Positions 34,747-42,966 are shown, counted from the first letter of the stretch. The stretch is DNA of 64,000 bases from Micromonospora terminaliae (GCF_009671205.1 NZ_CP045309.1:3906001-3970000); one strand, 5' to 3'. Program-made: numbers and translations. Notes: generated from the sequence alone by a model not told the origin.

Positions 34747-35616
34747 TCAGGCCGGTTCGACCGGTAGCCACAGCTCGCAGGTCGCCGTGCTGAAGTCGTC
34801 CGCCCGATCGAGGACGGCGACGATCGAGGGCCCGGGCCGCAGCCGCCACGGGTTCGACGGGAACCACTCGGTCGCGGTCGCGGCCCAGGTCTCCTGCAAC
34901 ACCTGCGGGTGCGGTCCGGCGGTGCGGAAGACCGCCCACCGGCCGGCCGGCACCTCGATGACGTCGAGGTCGCCGGGTGCCGGCGTGTCCGGGGAGAGGG
35001 CCACCCCGTGCAGGTACGTCAGTTCGCTGCCCTCGGTGGCGTCCGGATCGAGGTCGTCGGAGACCTGCAGCAGCCCCCCGGGCTCGGCGTCGCCGAGGGC
35101 CTTCAGCCGGAGGTGCTCCTCCATCGGCAGCGCGGCGATGTGCTGCTGGATGTGCGGGTTGATGCCGTGGTGGATCAGCGGGACCCGGGCGGCGTGCCCG
35201 ACGAGCCGGAACGCGGGGCGGTCGACGATGCGGGTGTGCATGGGGTTGCTCCCTTCGACGGTCAGGCGGAACCTGAGCTGCGGTTGTGTGCGAAGGGGGC
35301 CTCCGTCGCGGCGGACGTCACCGGGGCCGGCACCGTGGACCGCCCGGAACGCGCGCCCGAACGCCTCGGTCGAGCCGTACCCGTGCCGGACGGCGATGCT
35401 CAGCAGGTCGTCCTGACCGCGGACGACATCGGCGGCGGCGAGGGTCATGCGCCGCCGGCGCACGTACTCCGACAGCGGCATGCCGGCCAGCGACGAGAAC
35501 ATCCGCCGCAGGTGGTATTCGGTCGTGCCGAGCGTCCGGGCCAGCCCGGTGACGTCGAGTTCCTCGGTGAGGTGCTCCTCGACGAGGTCGACGAGCCGGT
35601 TGAGTGCCGAGATCAC
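34747..35616 (-). CDS. AraC-family regulator with GyrI-like effector-binding domain
   Basis: 289 aa from GTG 35616, preferred because AAAGGAGG lies 5 nt upstream; the frame is open to 35655. Residues 1-100 carry the two AraC helix-turn-helices (LDVTGLARTLGTTEYHLRRM, GYGSTEAFGRAFRAVHGAGP). Residues about 125-289 are a GyrI/SoxS-like effector domain (RIVDRPAFRLVGHAARVPLI, VIEVPAGRWAVFRTAGPHPQ, TEWFPSNPWRL, CELWLPVEP). This Rob/BltR-like layout senses small hydrophobic compounds. It converges on the AlkD-like gene; no target efflux gene is adjacent. Confidence 0.92.
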   Translation of the reverse strand: MISALNRLVDLVEEHLTEELDVTGLARTLGTTEYHLRRMFSSLAGMPLSEYVRRRRMTLAAADVVRGQDDLLSIAVRHGYGSTEAFGRAFRAVHGAGPGDVRRDGGPLRTQPQLRFRLTVEGSNPMHTRIVDRPAFRLVGHAARVPLIHHGINPHIQQHIAALPMEEHLRLKALGDAEPGGLLQVSDDLDPDATEGSELTYLHGVALSPDTPAPGDLDVIEVPAGRWAVFRTAGPHPQVLQETWAATATEWFPSNPWRLRPGPSIVAVLDRADDFSTATCELWLPVEPA

Positions 35617-35695
35617 GAGGCCTCCTTTCGACGTCAAGCCTCGCTCGTGCGACACCGGCCGCGCCCGACCACTCCGGCCCGATCCGATCGGGCGG

Positions 35696-36031
35696 TCAGC
35701 CGTCTGACCGCGACCGAAGATCTATCTGGGTCTTGTTGTGATTTCCGTTGATCACAACGCGGTTGCGGAAGACGATGTTGAGCATCCGGCTCACCCGCTG
35801 ACTCCGGCCTCCGGCTGCCGGCGCGCTCGAAGCATCGCTCACCGCCGCGTTCCGTCGCACGGTGAACATGACGACACTGCCGCACATCGTGACGAGAGCA
35901 GCGGCGAAGCTGCCGATGCTCGCCCACTTGTCGGCCTTGTCGAGGGATTGCAGAGCAAGGAAGACGACTGCGGCCATCGACACCGCCAGACACAGTGAGA
36001 GGGCCAACCAGACCGAGAGCTTCGTCCTCAT
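35696..36031 (-). CDS. Small membrane protein with Asn-rich RHIM-like C-terminal motif
   Basis: 111 aa. Two hydrophobic segments (about 5-28 and 38-58: VWLALSLCLAVSMAAVVFLA and SFAAALVTMCGSVVMF) and a Ser/Ala-rich linker. The C-terminus (NIVFRNRVVINGNHNKTQID) contains V-I-N-G-x-x-N, partly like the RHIM core (V/I-Q-V/I-G-x-x-N). Its ATG overlaps the stop of the upstream gene by 4 nt. Codon use is less GC-extreme than the neighbours. The upstream protein carries a closer RHIM match, so the two may interact by amyloid-type stacking at the membrane. Function is unknown. Confidence 0.72.
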   Translation of the reverse strand: MRTKLSVWLALSLCLAVSMAAVVFLALQSLDKADKWASIGSFAAALVTMCGSVVMFTVRRNAAVSDASSAPAAGGRSQRVSRMLNIVFRNRVVINGNHNKTQIDLRSRSDG

Positions 36032-37281
36032 CTGCCGATCCCGCCTCCCCCCCGCCTGCGCCGCTTCTCTCGTGGCGACAGGGGCTGTTCATCCTCGATG
36101 TGGGGCATCTCGAAGGTCGCCTCCACGACCCACGGCACAGGGTGCGGGCTCCCGTCGGGCGAGGCCGCCTGCTCGCTCGTCGGCGTGTGGTAAGTCCGGA
36201 TGTCCGATGGAGGCGGTGACATCTCCTCGTGCAGCTCTGCGACAGCGTCGATGACCTCGTCACCGCCAAGCTCCTCAACATGCACTCGGACGTCCCTCGT
36301 GAACCTGTTCCCGGTGCCGGCGAGGACGGACACGGGATCGCTCACGCGGGTGAAACCGAAAAGCGCGAACACCCTCGTGCGTTGGCTCGTCTCGTCGGTC
36401 GCCTGCCGCAGCAGGTCGAGTTCTCCGGTGCGATCTCCCGCCCTCAGCAGACTGACTAGGAAACGTTCCATGGCTTGCCCCGTCGGCCCCTCCCGAATCG
36501 CGTCGGCCAGCTGCAACCGGAGATCCCTGTCCCCCAAAAGCAATTCAGCGCCGGACAGAACGGTCCTCCGGACGAGGATCTCGGTCGTGCTCGTGATCCG
36601 GGAATCGTCACCCAGCTGAACGACGCCGGACCCGTGGATGAGGTTCACGTGACTACGTGCCAGCGGCAGATCCACCTCGGTCGGTCCGATCTCCTCCACA
36701 CCGCCGACGGCTCTGGCCAAGGCGCGGACGAGGGCGGCATCATGCGAGCGGCTGGCCGGTTCGTTGACGAGCGCAGACAGCGCCTTCCGGACGTCGGGCG
36801 CCTCCAGAACCCCGTCGAGAGTCACGGCCACGGAATCCAGGTGGTAGTGCTCGCGGTGGATGAGTTCGCAGCTGTTGCCCGCCACCACCTCGTCCGCGCG
36901 GACGACATCGACGATCCGTGCCGGCGAGAGCAAGCCGAACACACTTACTTCGCCTCCCGCAGCCGAGGCGATGGTCAGGTGAACCGGACCGAGGTGAGGT
37001 TTCGTTGCCTCGGAGTCGGTGCCGTCGCTCACCTCCACACGGACGCCCGGCACCTGGATCGCGTGTTCGGCAAGCTTCTCCGGCCGCTCGATCAACCGCT
37101 CGAACCAACCTTGGTTGGCCGAGCGGCTTTCCACCCGTGGTTCGGGCACCCGCGGCCTTGTCTCCACCGGCGGAGTGATCATCAGTTCCGACAGTTCGGG
37201 TGGCCTGATGTCCCAGTACCCCGGTTGCTCAATCCGATGACGTCGCTCGCTGACGCCTTCACCGCTGCCGAACTCGACCAT
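36028..37281 (-). CDS. RHIM-like motif protein, unknown function
   Basis: 417 aa from ATG 37281, which has GAGGGG 6 nt upstream; TTG 37302 is weaker. No enzymatic domain is recognised. Residues 1-55 are Pro/Arg/Glu-rich, 70-190 beta-rich. At 221-229 the sequence VQLGDDSRI fits the RIP homotypic interaction motif (V/I-Q-V/I/L-G-x-x-N/S-x-M/I). A helical region (about 240-340) and a disordered Pro/Arg tail (SPREKRRRRGGGG) follow. In bacteria such motifs nucleate amyloid-like signalling complexes. It is coupled by ATGA to the small membrane protein. Confidence 0.7.
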   Translation of the reverse strand: MVEFGSGEGVSERRHRIEQPGYWDIRPPELSELMITPPVETRPRVPEPRVESRSANQGWFERLIERPEKLAEHAIQVPGVRVEVSDGTDSEATKPHLGPVHLTIASAAGGEVSVFGLLSPARIVDVVRADEVVAGNSCELIHREHYHLDSVAVTLDGVLEAPDVRKALSALVNEPASRSHDAALVRALARAVGGVEEIGPTEVDLPLARSHVNLIHGSGVVQLGDDSRITSTTEILVRRTVLSGAELLLGDRDLRLQLADAIREGPTGQAMERFLVSLLRAGDRTGELDLLRQATDETSQRTRVFALFGFTRVSDPVSVLAGTGNRFTRDVRVHVEELGGDEVIDAVAELHEEMSPPPSDIRTYHTPTSEQAASPDGSPHPVPWVVEATFEMPHIEDEQPLSPREKRRRRGGGGIGR

Positions 37282-37578
37282 GGCACGCCCCTCGGTTGGC
37301 AAGTCGCACAGAAAGCGTTACATGGAGTAAGTATCGACGGCTAGAGCGCTGGCCGAGGAGACCGGCGCCCGTCCGGACTCGACACCGGCGAGGCAGCGGA
37401 GAGCTTCCCACCTCTCGTGACCCAGGCAGCCGCGCTGAGTGCACGACATCGCCGGCAGGCCGCCGTCTGCTGGGACGACGAGTACGTAGTCAGGCGGCTC
37501 GCCGAAGTTCGAGCGGCCTGAGAACGCGTTTGAGGAGTACGGGGTGGGCGCGGCAGACCTGGTGTGTACTGTGTACCC

Positions 37579-38430
37579 ATGGCACAGGTCGACTTCAGGT
37601 ATCTCACGGACCTCCTCACCCCACGCCACGCCACCGCGGTCGACGACCCGACGGAACGGAACCGCCTTGCCGGCCTGGTCGACACCGACACCTCCGAGTA
37701 CATCGCCGGCTTCATCTCTCAGACCGGCCGGGTGCTCGGTGAGTCGATGAAATCGGGCGAGACCGTCCTACACGAGAGCGACATCATTCTGGACGCTGAC
37801 GGTGGCTGGGAACCCGGAACTCCGTCCCGGATGTGGATTGTGTCAGAGGGCACTCGACGGGAGGACGTATTCGACGATGCCGCCCGCGTCTTCCTGGCCC
37901 ATAGCCTGCTCACCGGAGCCGCGAGCCAGTTCTGCGGATGGCGGGAACGGGTTGTGGCAATCGTGCCCGAGGAGGTCGGACCCAAGGAGTCGAAGATCAT
38001 CCGTACCCTGGCTGACGGGGGCATCGAGGTCGTGCACACGTACACCGTTCTCGATGCGTACGGCACGTACGCCCGATGGGTCACTGACCTCGCCTTGGAG
38101 TATGGAAGCGGTGACGAAGCAATCGCTTCCGACACCCCTCGGCCGCCCGGCATGGCGCGATCGGTCGTCAGCGCATGGCTGATGCGCGAGGCGGGCGAGG
38201 CACAGCTCCAGCAGGCCCGCCACTCCCTGAAGTTCGGCTTGGCGGGGTACGCGCGGGTGTCCGGTGAGGAGTTGCCGATCGCTGAACTCGCCCGCTCCCT
38301 CTACACCGACCGCGCGAACTTGACGAAGGTCATCAAGGCGGCCGAGAAAGATGCCAGGATCTCCGGGATCCTCGACGCGATCGCGTCCGGGGACACCGAC
38401 CGGATCATGACGACTCTTCGCTGCGCGTAG
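37579..38430 (+). CDS. Unknown protein, possible C-terminal helix-turn-helix
   Basis: 283 aa from ATG 37579; an upstream in-frame start at 37564 exists, and no good ribosome binding site is present. Codon use is lower in GC than the core genes. The middle has FGLAGYARVSGEELPIAEL, then LARSLYTDRANLTKVIKAAE, which could be a DNA-binding helix-turn-helix. The N-terminal part (DFRYLTDLLTPRH, EYIAGFISQTGRVLGESMKS) is unfamiliar. It lies between the RHIM-like cassette and the first tRNA-Val fragment and may be accessory. Confidence 0.65.
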   Translation: MAQVDFRYLTDLLTPRHATAVDDPTERNRLAGLVDTDTSEYIAGFISQTGRVLGESMKSGETVLHESDIILDADGGWEPGTPSRMWIVSEGTRREDVFDDAARVFLAHSLLTGAASQFCGWRERVVAIVPEEVGPKESKIIRTLADGGIEVVHTYTVLDAYGTYARWVTDLALEYGSGDEAIASDTPRPPGMARSVVSAWLMREAGEAQLQQARHSLKFGLAGYARVSGEELPIAELARSLYTDRANLTKVIKAAEKDARISGILDAIASGDTDRIMTTLRCA

Positions 38431-38540
38431 AACGGTCACGCCTCTGCCGAGCTCGGGTCTCAGCCCGCCGGCAGGAAAGCCGGCATGGGCAGACCTTTAT
38501 TGCGTTACTCGGGCACCGACGGATGTGCCTGTTTAGGTGG

Positions 38541-38586
38541 TGGTGGACGCGGCAGGTTTCGAACCTGCGACCCCTCGCTTGTAAGG
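38541..38586 (-). repeat. tRNA-Val 3'-half copy A: leftmost att-like site
   Basis: This 46-bp sequence matches the T-arm, acceptor and anticodon-side sequence of the intact tRNA-Val at 46331, with one mismatch in the acceptor strand and 39 identical bases from 38548 to 38586. The homology stops in the anticodon stem, so it is not a functional tRNA. It is the leftmost of the four copies and may be the outer left junction of the element array. Confidence 0.85.
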
Positions 38587-39095
38587 TCTGCGCAACCCGC
38601 GGTCCGCAACCACCTGCGCCCAGCCCGCCTCGCTTCGGCGCGCCACAAGCACGTGATCGTGCGTCGTCGTCCGTCACGGTTGCTACAGACGCTGTTACAC
38701 CGGCGCTCACCGGGTCTGTCGATGAGGACGACTAGCTGGCGGTCATGCTTGGTTCGCCCTTGCCTGGCTTGGACCTGGGTCAGGTGGCTTAGCGGTCGTG
38801 CTGGCCGGACGGCGCATCGGCCCCGGTTGCTGCCGCCGCCGCCCAATCCCCGTCGTGGGCAGCGAGACCTCAGCCACACTGCGACCGGCCCCGTCGCAGC
38901 TATGGCGGCCAATGGCCACATCTCCCTCAACCGCTGCAGGTTGACGCTCCCGGCGCCGTAACGCGAGCCCGGTTTTGCGTCGGGCTGACGCTATGGCTTC
39001 CAGTGCCCTTCGACCTGCGAGAACAGGACGGTTTTCGTCACGCCGGCGATATACGGATCGGCGCTTCGCATGTTTGAGATGCCACCATCTTGCGC
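38587..39095. other. 509 bp of noncoding element interior
   Basis: No supported gene. Short frames on both strands are shadows of the tRNA-derived reading frame (RQVSNLRPLAC). A degenerate GTTGCTACAGACGCTGTTAC near 38676-38700 resembles the arm-type repeats beside the other att copies. The rest is unremarkable. Confidence 0.5.
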
Positions 39096-39317
39096 ATGAG
39101 AGCAAAGCAGTGGATCGGCCCGAGCGCAGGCGGCCTGGTCGCGATCGCGATCGTCTTCGGGCTCGCGGTACTGATGGTCCTCAAGCGGTACGACCCAGCA
39201 GTGATCACCGCGGTGGTTACCGGGACGAGCCTCGCGGCGGCCGAACTCGTGCGCCGGCTCCGAGAGTCTACGTCGGCCCCTACTGAGTCGAATCACAAGC
39301 GTGAGGTGGGCTCGTGA
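39096..39317 (+). CDS. Small single-span membrane protein
   Basis: 73 aa from ATG 39096 (TTG 39090 possible). Basic N-terminus, one membrane segment (GGLVAIAIVFGLAVLMVL, about 11-29), KRYDP, then an amphipathic segment VITAVVTGTSLAAAELVRRL and a polar tail. The stop overlaps the Nudix fusion start by 4 nt (GTGA), so the two are translated together and it may anchor or regulate the fusion protein. No family is recognised. Confidence 0.65.
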   Translation: MRAKQWIGPSAGGLVAIAIVFGLAVLMVLKRYDPAVITAVVTGTSLAAAELVRRLRESTSAPTESNHKREVGS

Positions 39318-40429
39318 TTCGGCCGTCGGTGTCGCTCGTTGGTAGCTTCCGGCAGCACTATGCCGAGGTCGTGGCAGCCGCCGAGATCTTCACCGCCGCC
39401 GGTGTCACGGTGAAGTCGCCGCCGATTTCGCGGATCACGAACCCGGGGCGAAACTTCGTGCGCTTCGAGTCCGACCCGCCGTTGTCCTTGGACCACCACA
39501 TTCAAGCCGCGACCTTCGAGAAGATCTTCTCATCGGACTTTGTGTACGTGGTGAATCCCGGCGGATACATTGGCCGGACTACCGCGTATGAGTTAGGGCG
39601 AGTCCACGAGCGCGGCATGGCGGTCTACTTCGCCGAGAGGCCAATCGACCTGCCGATTCAGGTGCCTGCCGGAACGATACTGAACCCTCGGGAGCTGGTA
39701 GCTGCTGTCGTCGAAGGTGGCCTCAGAGTCCAGACCGTTAGACGTCCAAGGGTCGCCGCGCTACCGACTGCGGACCTGGTCATCCTCACGATCCGTGAGC
39801 AGCGTCTTAACGTCCTGCTGGTCGTTCGCGGGAAGGAGCCGTACCGCGGGCTGCTGGCGCTCCCTGGTGGCTTCGTCCGGCCGGGGGAATCCTTGGAGGA
39901 CACGGCAGGGCGGGAACTCACAGAAGAGTCTGGGTTAGACAGCTCGAAGCTCCCGCTGCAGCAGGTACACACGTACTCAATGCCCGAGCGTGATCCTCGA
40001 GGACGGATCGTGACGACGGTCTTCCTCGCGATCGCCCCGAACCTACCAGAAGTCACGGGTGGCACGGATGCGTCGCGTGCGGACTGGGTCGAAATCGAGG
40101 AGTCACTCGGCACTCGCCTCGCCTTTGACCATGAGCAGATCCTGTGGCAGACGCTTGAGCATGCGCGCAGGTTGTTGGAGTACACCACTATCGCAGCAGC
40201 CTTCTGTCCGAAGGAGTTCACGATCGGCGAGCTCCGGCAGGTCTACGAGGCGGTTTGGGGAATCGGACTCAATCCTCAGAACTTCCATCGGAAGGTACGA
40301 GGCACGGAGGGCTTCCTCGTGGACACCGGCAGGAAACGGACGAAACAGCCTGGCCGACCAGCCGAGTTGTTTCGGCGGGGCCCTGCTCAAATCCTCTATC
40401 CGCCAATGCTGCGGCCGAGCCAGGGGTGA
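39314..40429 (+). CDS. Nucleoside deoxyribosyltransferase-like / Nudix / winged-helix fusion protein
   Basis: 371 aa from GTG 39314. Residues 1-140 resemble the nucleoside 2-deoxyribosyltransferase fold: SVSLVGSFRQHYAEVV, GVTVKSPP, then NPGGYIGRTTAYELGRVHER with a candidate catalytic Glu 93. Residues about 150-290 are a Nudix hydrolase; the Nudix box is complete at 186-208 (G-x5-E-x7-REL-x-EE-x-GL). Residues about 300-365 look like the winged helix of NrtR-type Nudix regulators (FTIGELRQVYEAVWGIGLNP). It may be a nucleotide-responsive regulator or a nucleotide-degrading effector. It is coupled to a small membrane protein, inside the tRNA-Val element array. Confidence 0.85.
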   Translation: MIRPSVSLVGSFRQHYAEVVAAAEIFTAAGVTVKSPPISRITNPGRNFVRFESDPPLSLDHHIQAATFEKIFSSDFVYVVNPGGYIGRTTAYELGRVHERGMAVYFAERPIDLPIQVPAGTILNPRELVAAVVEGGLRVQTVRRPRVAALPTADLVILTIREQRLNVLLVVRGKEPYRGLLALPGGFVRPGESLEDTAGRELTEESGLDSSKLPLQQVHTYSMPERDPRGRIVTTVFLAIAPNLPEVTGGTDASRADWVEIEESLGTRLAFDHEQILWQTLEHARRLLEYTTIAAAFCPKEFTIGELRQVYEAVWGIGLNPQNFHRKVRGTEGFLVDTGRKRTKQPGRPAELFRRGPAQILYPPMLRPSQG

Positions 40430-40440
40430 CAGCGACGGTA

Positions 40441-40833
40441 CGCCATACGCCGGAGTGGCTGATGTGGACGTCGTGGTACCGCTTGAGGTACATCGCGATC
40501 TTCTCGGGGCCGAAGTGGTAGTTCTGCCGCAGTTAGATGATCTTCCCAACGACCTCCGCGCGGGTGGCGTTGGGGCTGGTCTTGGGTCGCTTGGATCGGC
40601 TGCGCAGCCCGTCGACGCCTTCGGCCTGGTAGCGGCGGTACCAGATGTAGTACGCCTGCCGGCTGATCCCGTAGTACCGGCACGTCAGCGCGACGTTGCC
40701 GGTGACCTCTTCGACATGCCGGCTGATCGCCAGGCGCCGCTTGGCCTCCCGATCGAGCGGCGGGTGAGGGATAGACATATTTGGTCTCCGTACTGGCCGG
40801 AGACCCAGGTGTCAACGATGTCTGTCAGTTTTA
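40441..40833 (-). mobile_element. IS481-like transposase remnant
   Basis: The minus-strand frame from ATG 40778 reads AKRRLAISRHVEEVTGNVAL, YYGISRQAYYIWYRRYQAEG and PNATRAEVVGKII, the N-terminal helix-turn-helix of an IS481-type transposase. It hits a TAA at 40533-40535 where homologues have a tyrosine codon. Past the stop the same frame continues with NYHFGPEKIAMYLKRYHDVH and SGVWR, then homology ends near 40441, so the catalytic DDE half is missing. The sequence GTGTCAACGATGTCTGTCAG near 40810 resembles an IS terminal repeat. The insertion truncates the PP2C-like gene beside it. Confidence 0.85.
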
Positions 40834-41205
40834 GAGCGCTCTCGTGGATGAGCGCGGGGCTGTCGCCGAGCACGAGCAGGTCGACGTGGTCGGTGTTCCA
40901 TCGGGCGAGTATGGCGGTGCTGTAGGGCTCTCGCCGGGTTTGAGGCCGTAGGTGTCGCGGACATCGGCGATCGCGGCGTCGAGGATCACGTTGAGGGCGG
41001 TGCCGTGTCCGGGCAGGCGAGCGGCCAGCGCCGCGCCTAGGGTCCGGGCGTACCAGCCGCCGTCGCGCGGTTCGGGTCCGTGGTAGGTGTGCAGCCAGGA
41101 GGTCGCGCCGTCGAGGACTGCGGCGGCACCGTCGACCATGACGTATTGGTCCTGTTTGGTGGGGCGGTCACCGCGCAGGGTGGCCGCCGAGCAGATCCAG
41201 TGCAC
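40834..41205 (-). pseudogene. Broken protein phosphatase 2C-like gene
   Basis: From GTG 41205 the frame reads CSAATLRGDRPTKQDQYVMV, DGAAAVLDGATSWLHTYHG and RDGGWYARTLGAALAARLPG, an N-terminal PP2C-like pattern. Near 40925 one nucleotide is lost in a proline codon: the next frame then gives YSTAILARWNTDHVDLLVLG and DSPALIHES, a natural continuation. The remaining C-terminus is cut off by the IS481-like remnant at about 40834. It follows deoC by 31 bp and was probably its operon partner. Dead as a full-length enzyme. Confidence 0.75.
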
Positions 41206-41235
41206 GCGCTTGTCGCCGATCTTGGTTGAGTCGGT

Positions 41236-41940
41236 TCAGTAGTCGCTGCCGGAGGGGGCCACAGCGGTGGTGGGTTCGTCACCCCGTTCGCGAGCGGCGA
41301 AGTCGTCGAGGATGGTCTCGGTGGCGGTCGCGCCAAACCGGGTCGCTCCGGCTTCGTGCAGGGTCAGCAGGGTGTCGAGGCTGCGGACACCGCCAGCGGC
41401 CTTGACGTGGATGTGCGGGGAGACCGCGGCGCGCATCAGCTGAATGTCGGCCAGGGTGGCGCCGCCGGGGGCGAAGCCGGTGCTGGTCTTGACGAAGTGC
41501 GCCCCGGCTTGTTCGGCGATACGGCAGCCGGTGACCTTCTGTTCGTCGGTCAGGTAGGCATTTTCCAGGATCACCTTGACCACCCGGCCCTGCGCGGCGG
41601 CGACCACGGCGGCGATGTCGTCGTACACGTACGCGGTCTCGCCGCTGCGCAGGCGACCGATGTGCAGCACCATGTCGACCTCGTCGGCGCCCGCGTCGAC
41701 CAGTTCGCGAGTCTCGGCGGCCTTGATCGTGGTGCGGGTATCGCCGTGCGGAAAACCGGCCACGGTACCGACGAGGACGCCGGTGCCGAAGAGTGCGACC
41801 TTGGCGAGTCCGACGTCGGAAGGACGCACGCAGACCGAGGCGACCTGGCGGCATGCCGCGATCTCGCAGCCACGGCGGATGTCGTCGGTGCTGAGTTCGG
41901 GGCGCAACAGCGAATGGTCGATCATCTTGGCAATGTTCAT
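41236..41940 (-). CDS. deoC: Deoxyribose-phosphate aldolase
   Basis: 234 aa. Cleaves 2-deoxyribose 5-phosphate to glyceraldehyde 3-phosphate and acetaldehyde, the last step of deoxynucleoside breakdown. N-terminal IDHSLLRPELSTDDI, VASVCVRPSDVGLA, Schiff-base lysine 151 in HFVKTSTGFAPGGAT, and K180 in HVKAAGGVRSLDT. Full length and intact. The start overlaps the GntR stop by 4 nt, so a GntR-regulated operon gntR-deoC-(PP2C) is implied. It sits inside a tRNA-Val element. Confidence 0.96.
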   Translation of the reverse strand: MNIAKMIDHSLLRPELSTDDIRRGCEIAACRQVASVCVRPSDVGLAKVALFGTGVLVGTVAGFPHGDTRTTIKAAETRELVDAGADEVDMVLHIGRLRSGETAYVYDDIAAVVAAAQGRVVKVILENAYLTDEQKVTGCRIAEQAGAHFVKTSTGFAPGGATLADIQLMRAAVSPHIHVKAAGGVRSLDTLLTLHEAGATRFGATATETILDDFAARERGDEPTTAVAPSGSDY

Positions 41941-42665
41941 CGGGAATCTCCGGTCCGGGGTGGCTGCACGTCGAAGGTGACCTGCAGGTCGTAGCGGTCC
42001 CCGACGTAGCGACTGACGGTGTACTCCAGCGGTGCCGAATGCTGGTCGACGATGAGCCGGGTCTCGACCAGCAGCGGCTCGTCCGCCGGCACGTGCAGCA
42101 ACTCGCCGTCGGAGCCGGCGCGCTGGGCGGTCAGCGTCGAGGAGCCGAGCGTGGGGCGCAGGCCCCTCTCGCCCAGGGCGCGATGCAGCGAGCCGGTTTC
42201 CAAGTCGAGGTCGAGCAGGGTGCTCAGGTGGGGCGGGAAGCAGGCGTATTCGATGGCCAAGGGCACGTCATCGGCGAGCCGCACCCGCACGATCGAGGTC
42301 ACCCGCGGCGCTACCGCAGTCAGCTGCAACGCCGCCGCCTCCGCGGGGGACGCTGCCCGGACCTCAGCCTCTACCAGCCGCGATGCCGGTACACGCCCCC
42401 AGCTGCGCACCTGATCCTGGAAGCTCATCAGGGTCCCGGCGGCCCGCGGTTCGGGCCGCTGCCGTACAAACGTGCCCCGGCCCTGAATCCGCTCGATGAG
42501 CCCGTCGGATTCGAGAGCGTTGAGCGCCGCCCGGACCGTCATCCGGGCGACCCCGAACTCCTCGGCGAGTACCGACTCGGCCGGTACTACGTCACCGGGC
42601 TGCGCCTGGGCGAGACGTGTTCGCAGTTCCCGTTCGATCCGCACGTAGAGCGGCGCCTTGGCCAC
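41937..42665 (-). CDS. GntR-family (HutC-type) transcriptional regulator
   Basis: 242 aa from GTG 42665, with GGAGGAG 4 nt upstream. Winged helix at about 3-72 (LYVRIERELRTRLAQAQPGD, FGVARMTVRAALNALESDGL, IERIQGRGTFVRQRP). The C-terminal half is a UTRA ligand domain (VTSIVRVRLADDVPLAIEYA, LVETRLIVDQHSAPLEYTVS). A perfect inverted repeat sits 15 bp upstream of the start. The ligand is probably a deoxyribose-linked metabolite, given the coupled deoC, but that is inference. Confidence 0.92.
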   Translation of the reverse strand: MAKAPLYVRIERELRTRLAQAQPGDVVPAESVLAEEFGVARMTVRAALNALESDGLIERIQGRGTFVRQRPEPRAAGTLMSFQDQVRSWGRVPASRLVEAEVRAASPAEAAALQLTAVAPRVTSIVRVRLADDVPLAIEYACFPPHLSTLLDLDLETGSLHRALGERGLRPTLGSSTLTAQRAGSDGELLHVPADEPLLVETRLIVDQHSAPLEYTVSRYVGDRYDLQVTFDVQPPRTGDSR

Positions 42666-42680
42666 GTCTCCTCCAGGTCG

Positions 42681-42695
42681 TCTAGACAACCTAGA
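42681..42695. promoter_or_regulatory. GntR operator upstream of gntR-deoC
   Basis: TCTAGACAACCTAGA: TCTAG and CTAGA form a perfect inverted repeat around a 5-nt centre, 15 bp upstream of the GTG start of gntR. TAG-rich palindromes are unusual in this GC-rich DNA, and the position fits autorepression. Confidence 0.7.
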
Positions 42696-42812
42696 AGTTC
42701 GCATGGTCCGAGGTTCCCGTCAAGCCGCTGTGCGGCACAGCACCGACGACCAGAAGGAGGCCCTGCGAAAGCTGAGTGAAGGCGTTCAACCCCAGCGACT
42801 GATGTCGAACGT

Positions 42813-42852
42813 GGCGCGGCAGGTTTCGAACCTGCGACCCCTCGCTTGTAAG
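42813..42852 (-). repeat. tRNA-Val 3'-half copy B: att-like site
   Basis: Forty bases are identical to the tRNA-Val 3' half from the acceptor stem to the anticodon (GGCGCGGCAGGTTTCGAACC onward to the TAAG). Sequence past the end (TTGTGGGCGCTCTGTCCGG) resembles that beside copy C, as expected for related element ends. Just to the left the frame HSTDDQKEALRKLSEGVQ might be a fragment of an integrase C-terminus, which is weak. Confidence 0.88.
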
Positions 42853-42945
42853 TTGTGGGCGCTCTGTCCGGGCTCGTCCACGCCTGTGTCCGACGTCGGG
42901 CGTGGACGGTGAGAGCCAAAGCCAGCCAGCGACGGATCAACCCCG

Positions 42946-42966
42946 GTTGCTGTCACCGTTGCTGTC
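42946..42966 (+). repeat. Paired 9-bp arm-type repeats beside att copy B
   Basis: GTTGCTGTC occurs twice, at 42946-42954 and 42958-42966, 12 bp apart, followed by an inverted GCAGCAAC. The same pair with the same 12-bp spacing occurs beside copy C. Likely integrase arm-binding sites. Confidence 0.6.

Noticed and set aside
37318..37629. 103-aa minus-strand frame in the gap before 37579
   Set aside because: It overlaps the 5' end of the gene at 37579 antisense, has no ribosome binding site and no recognisable features.
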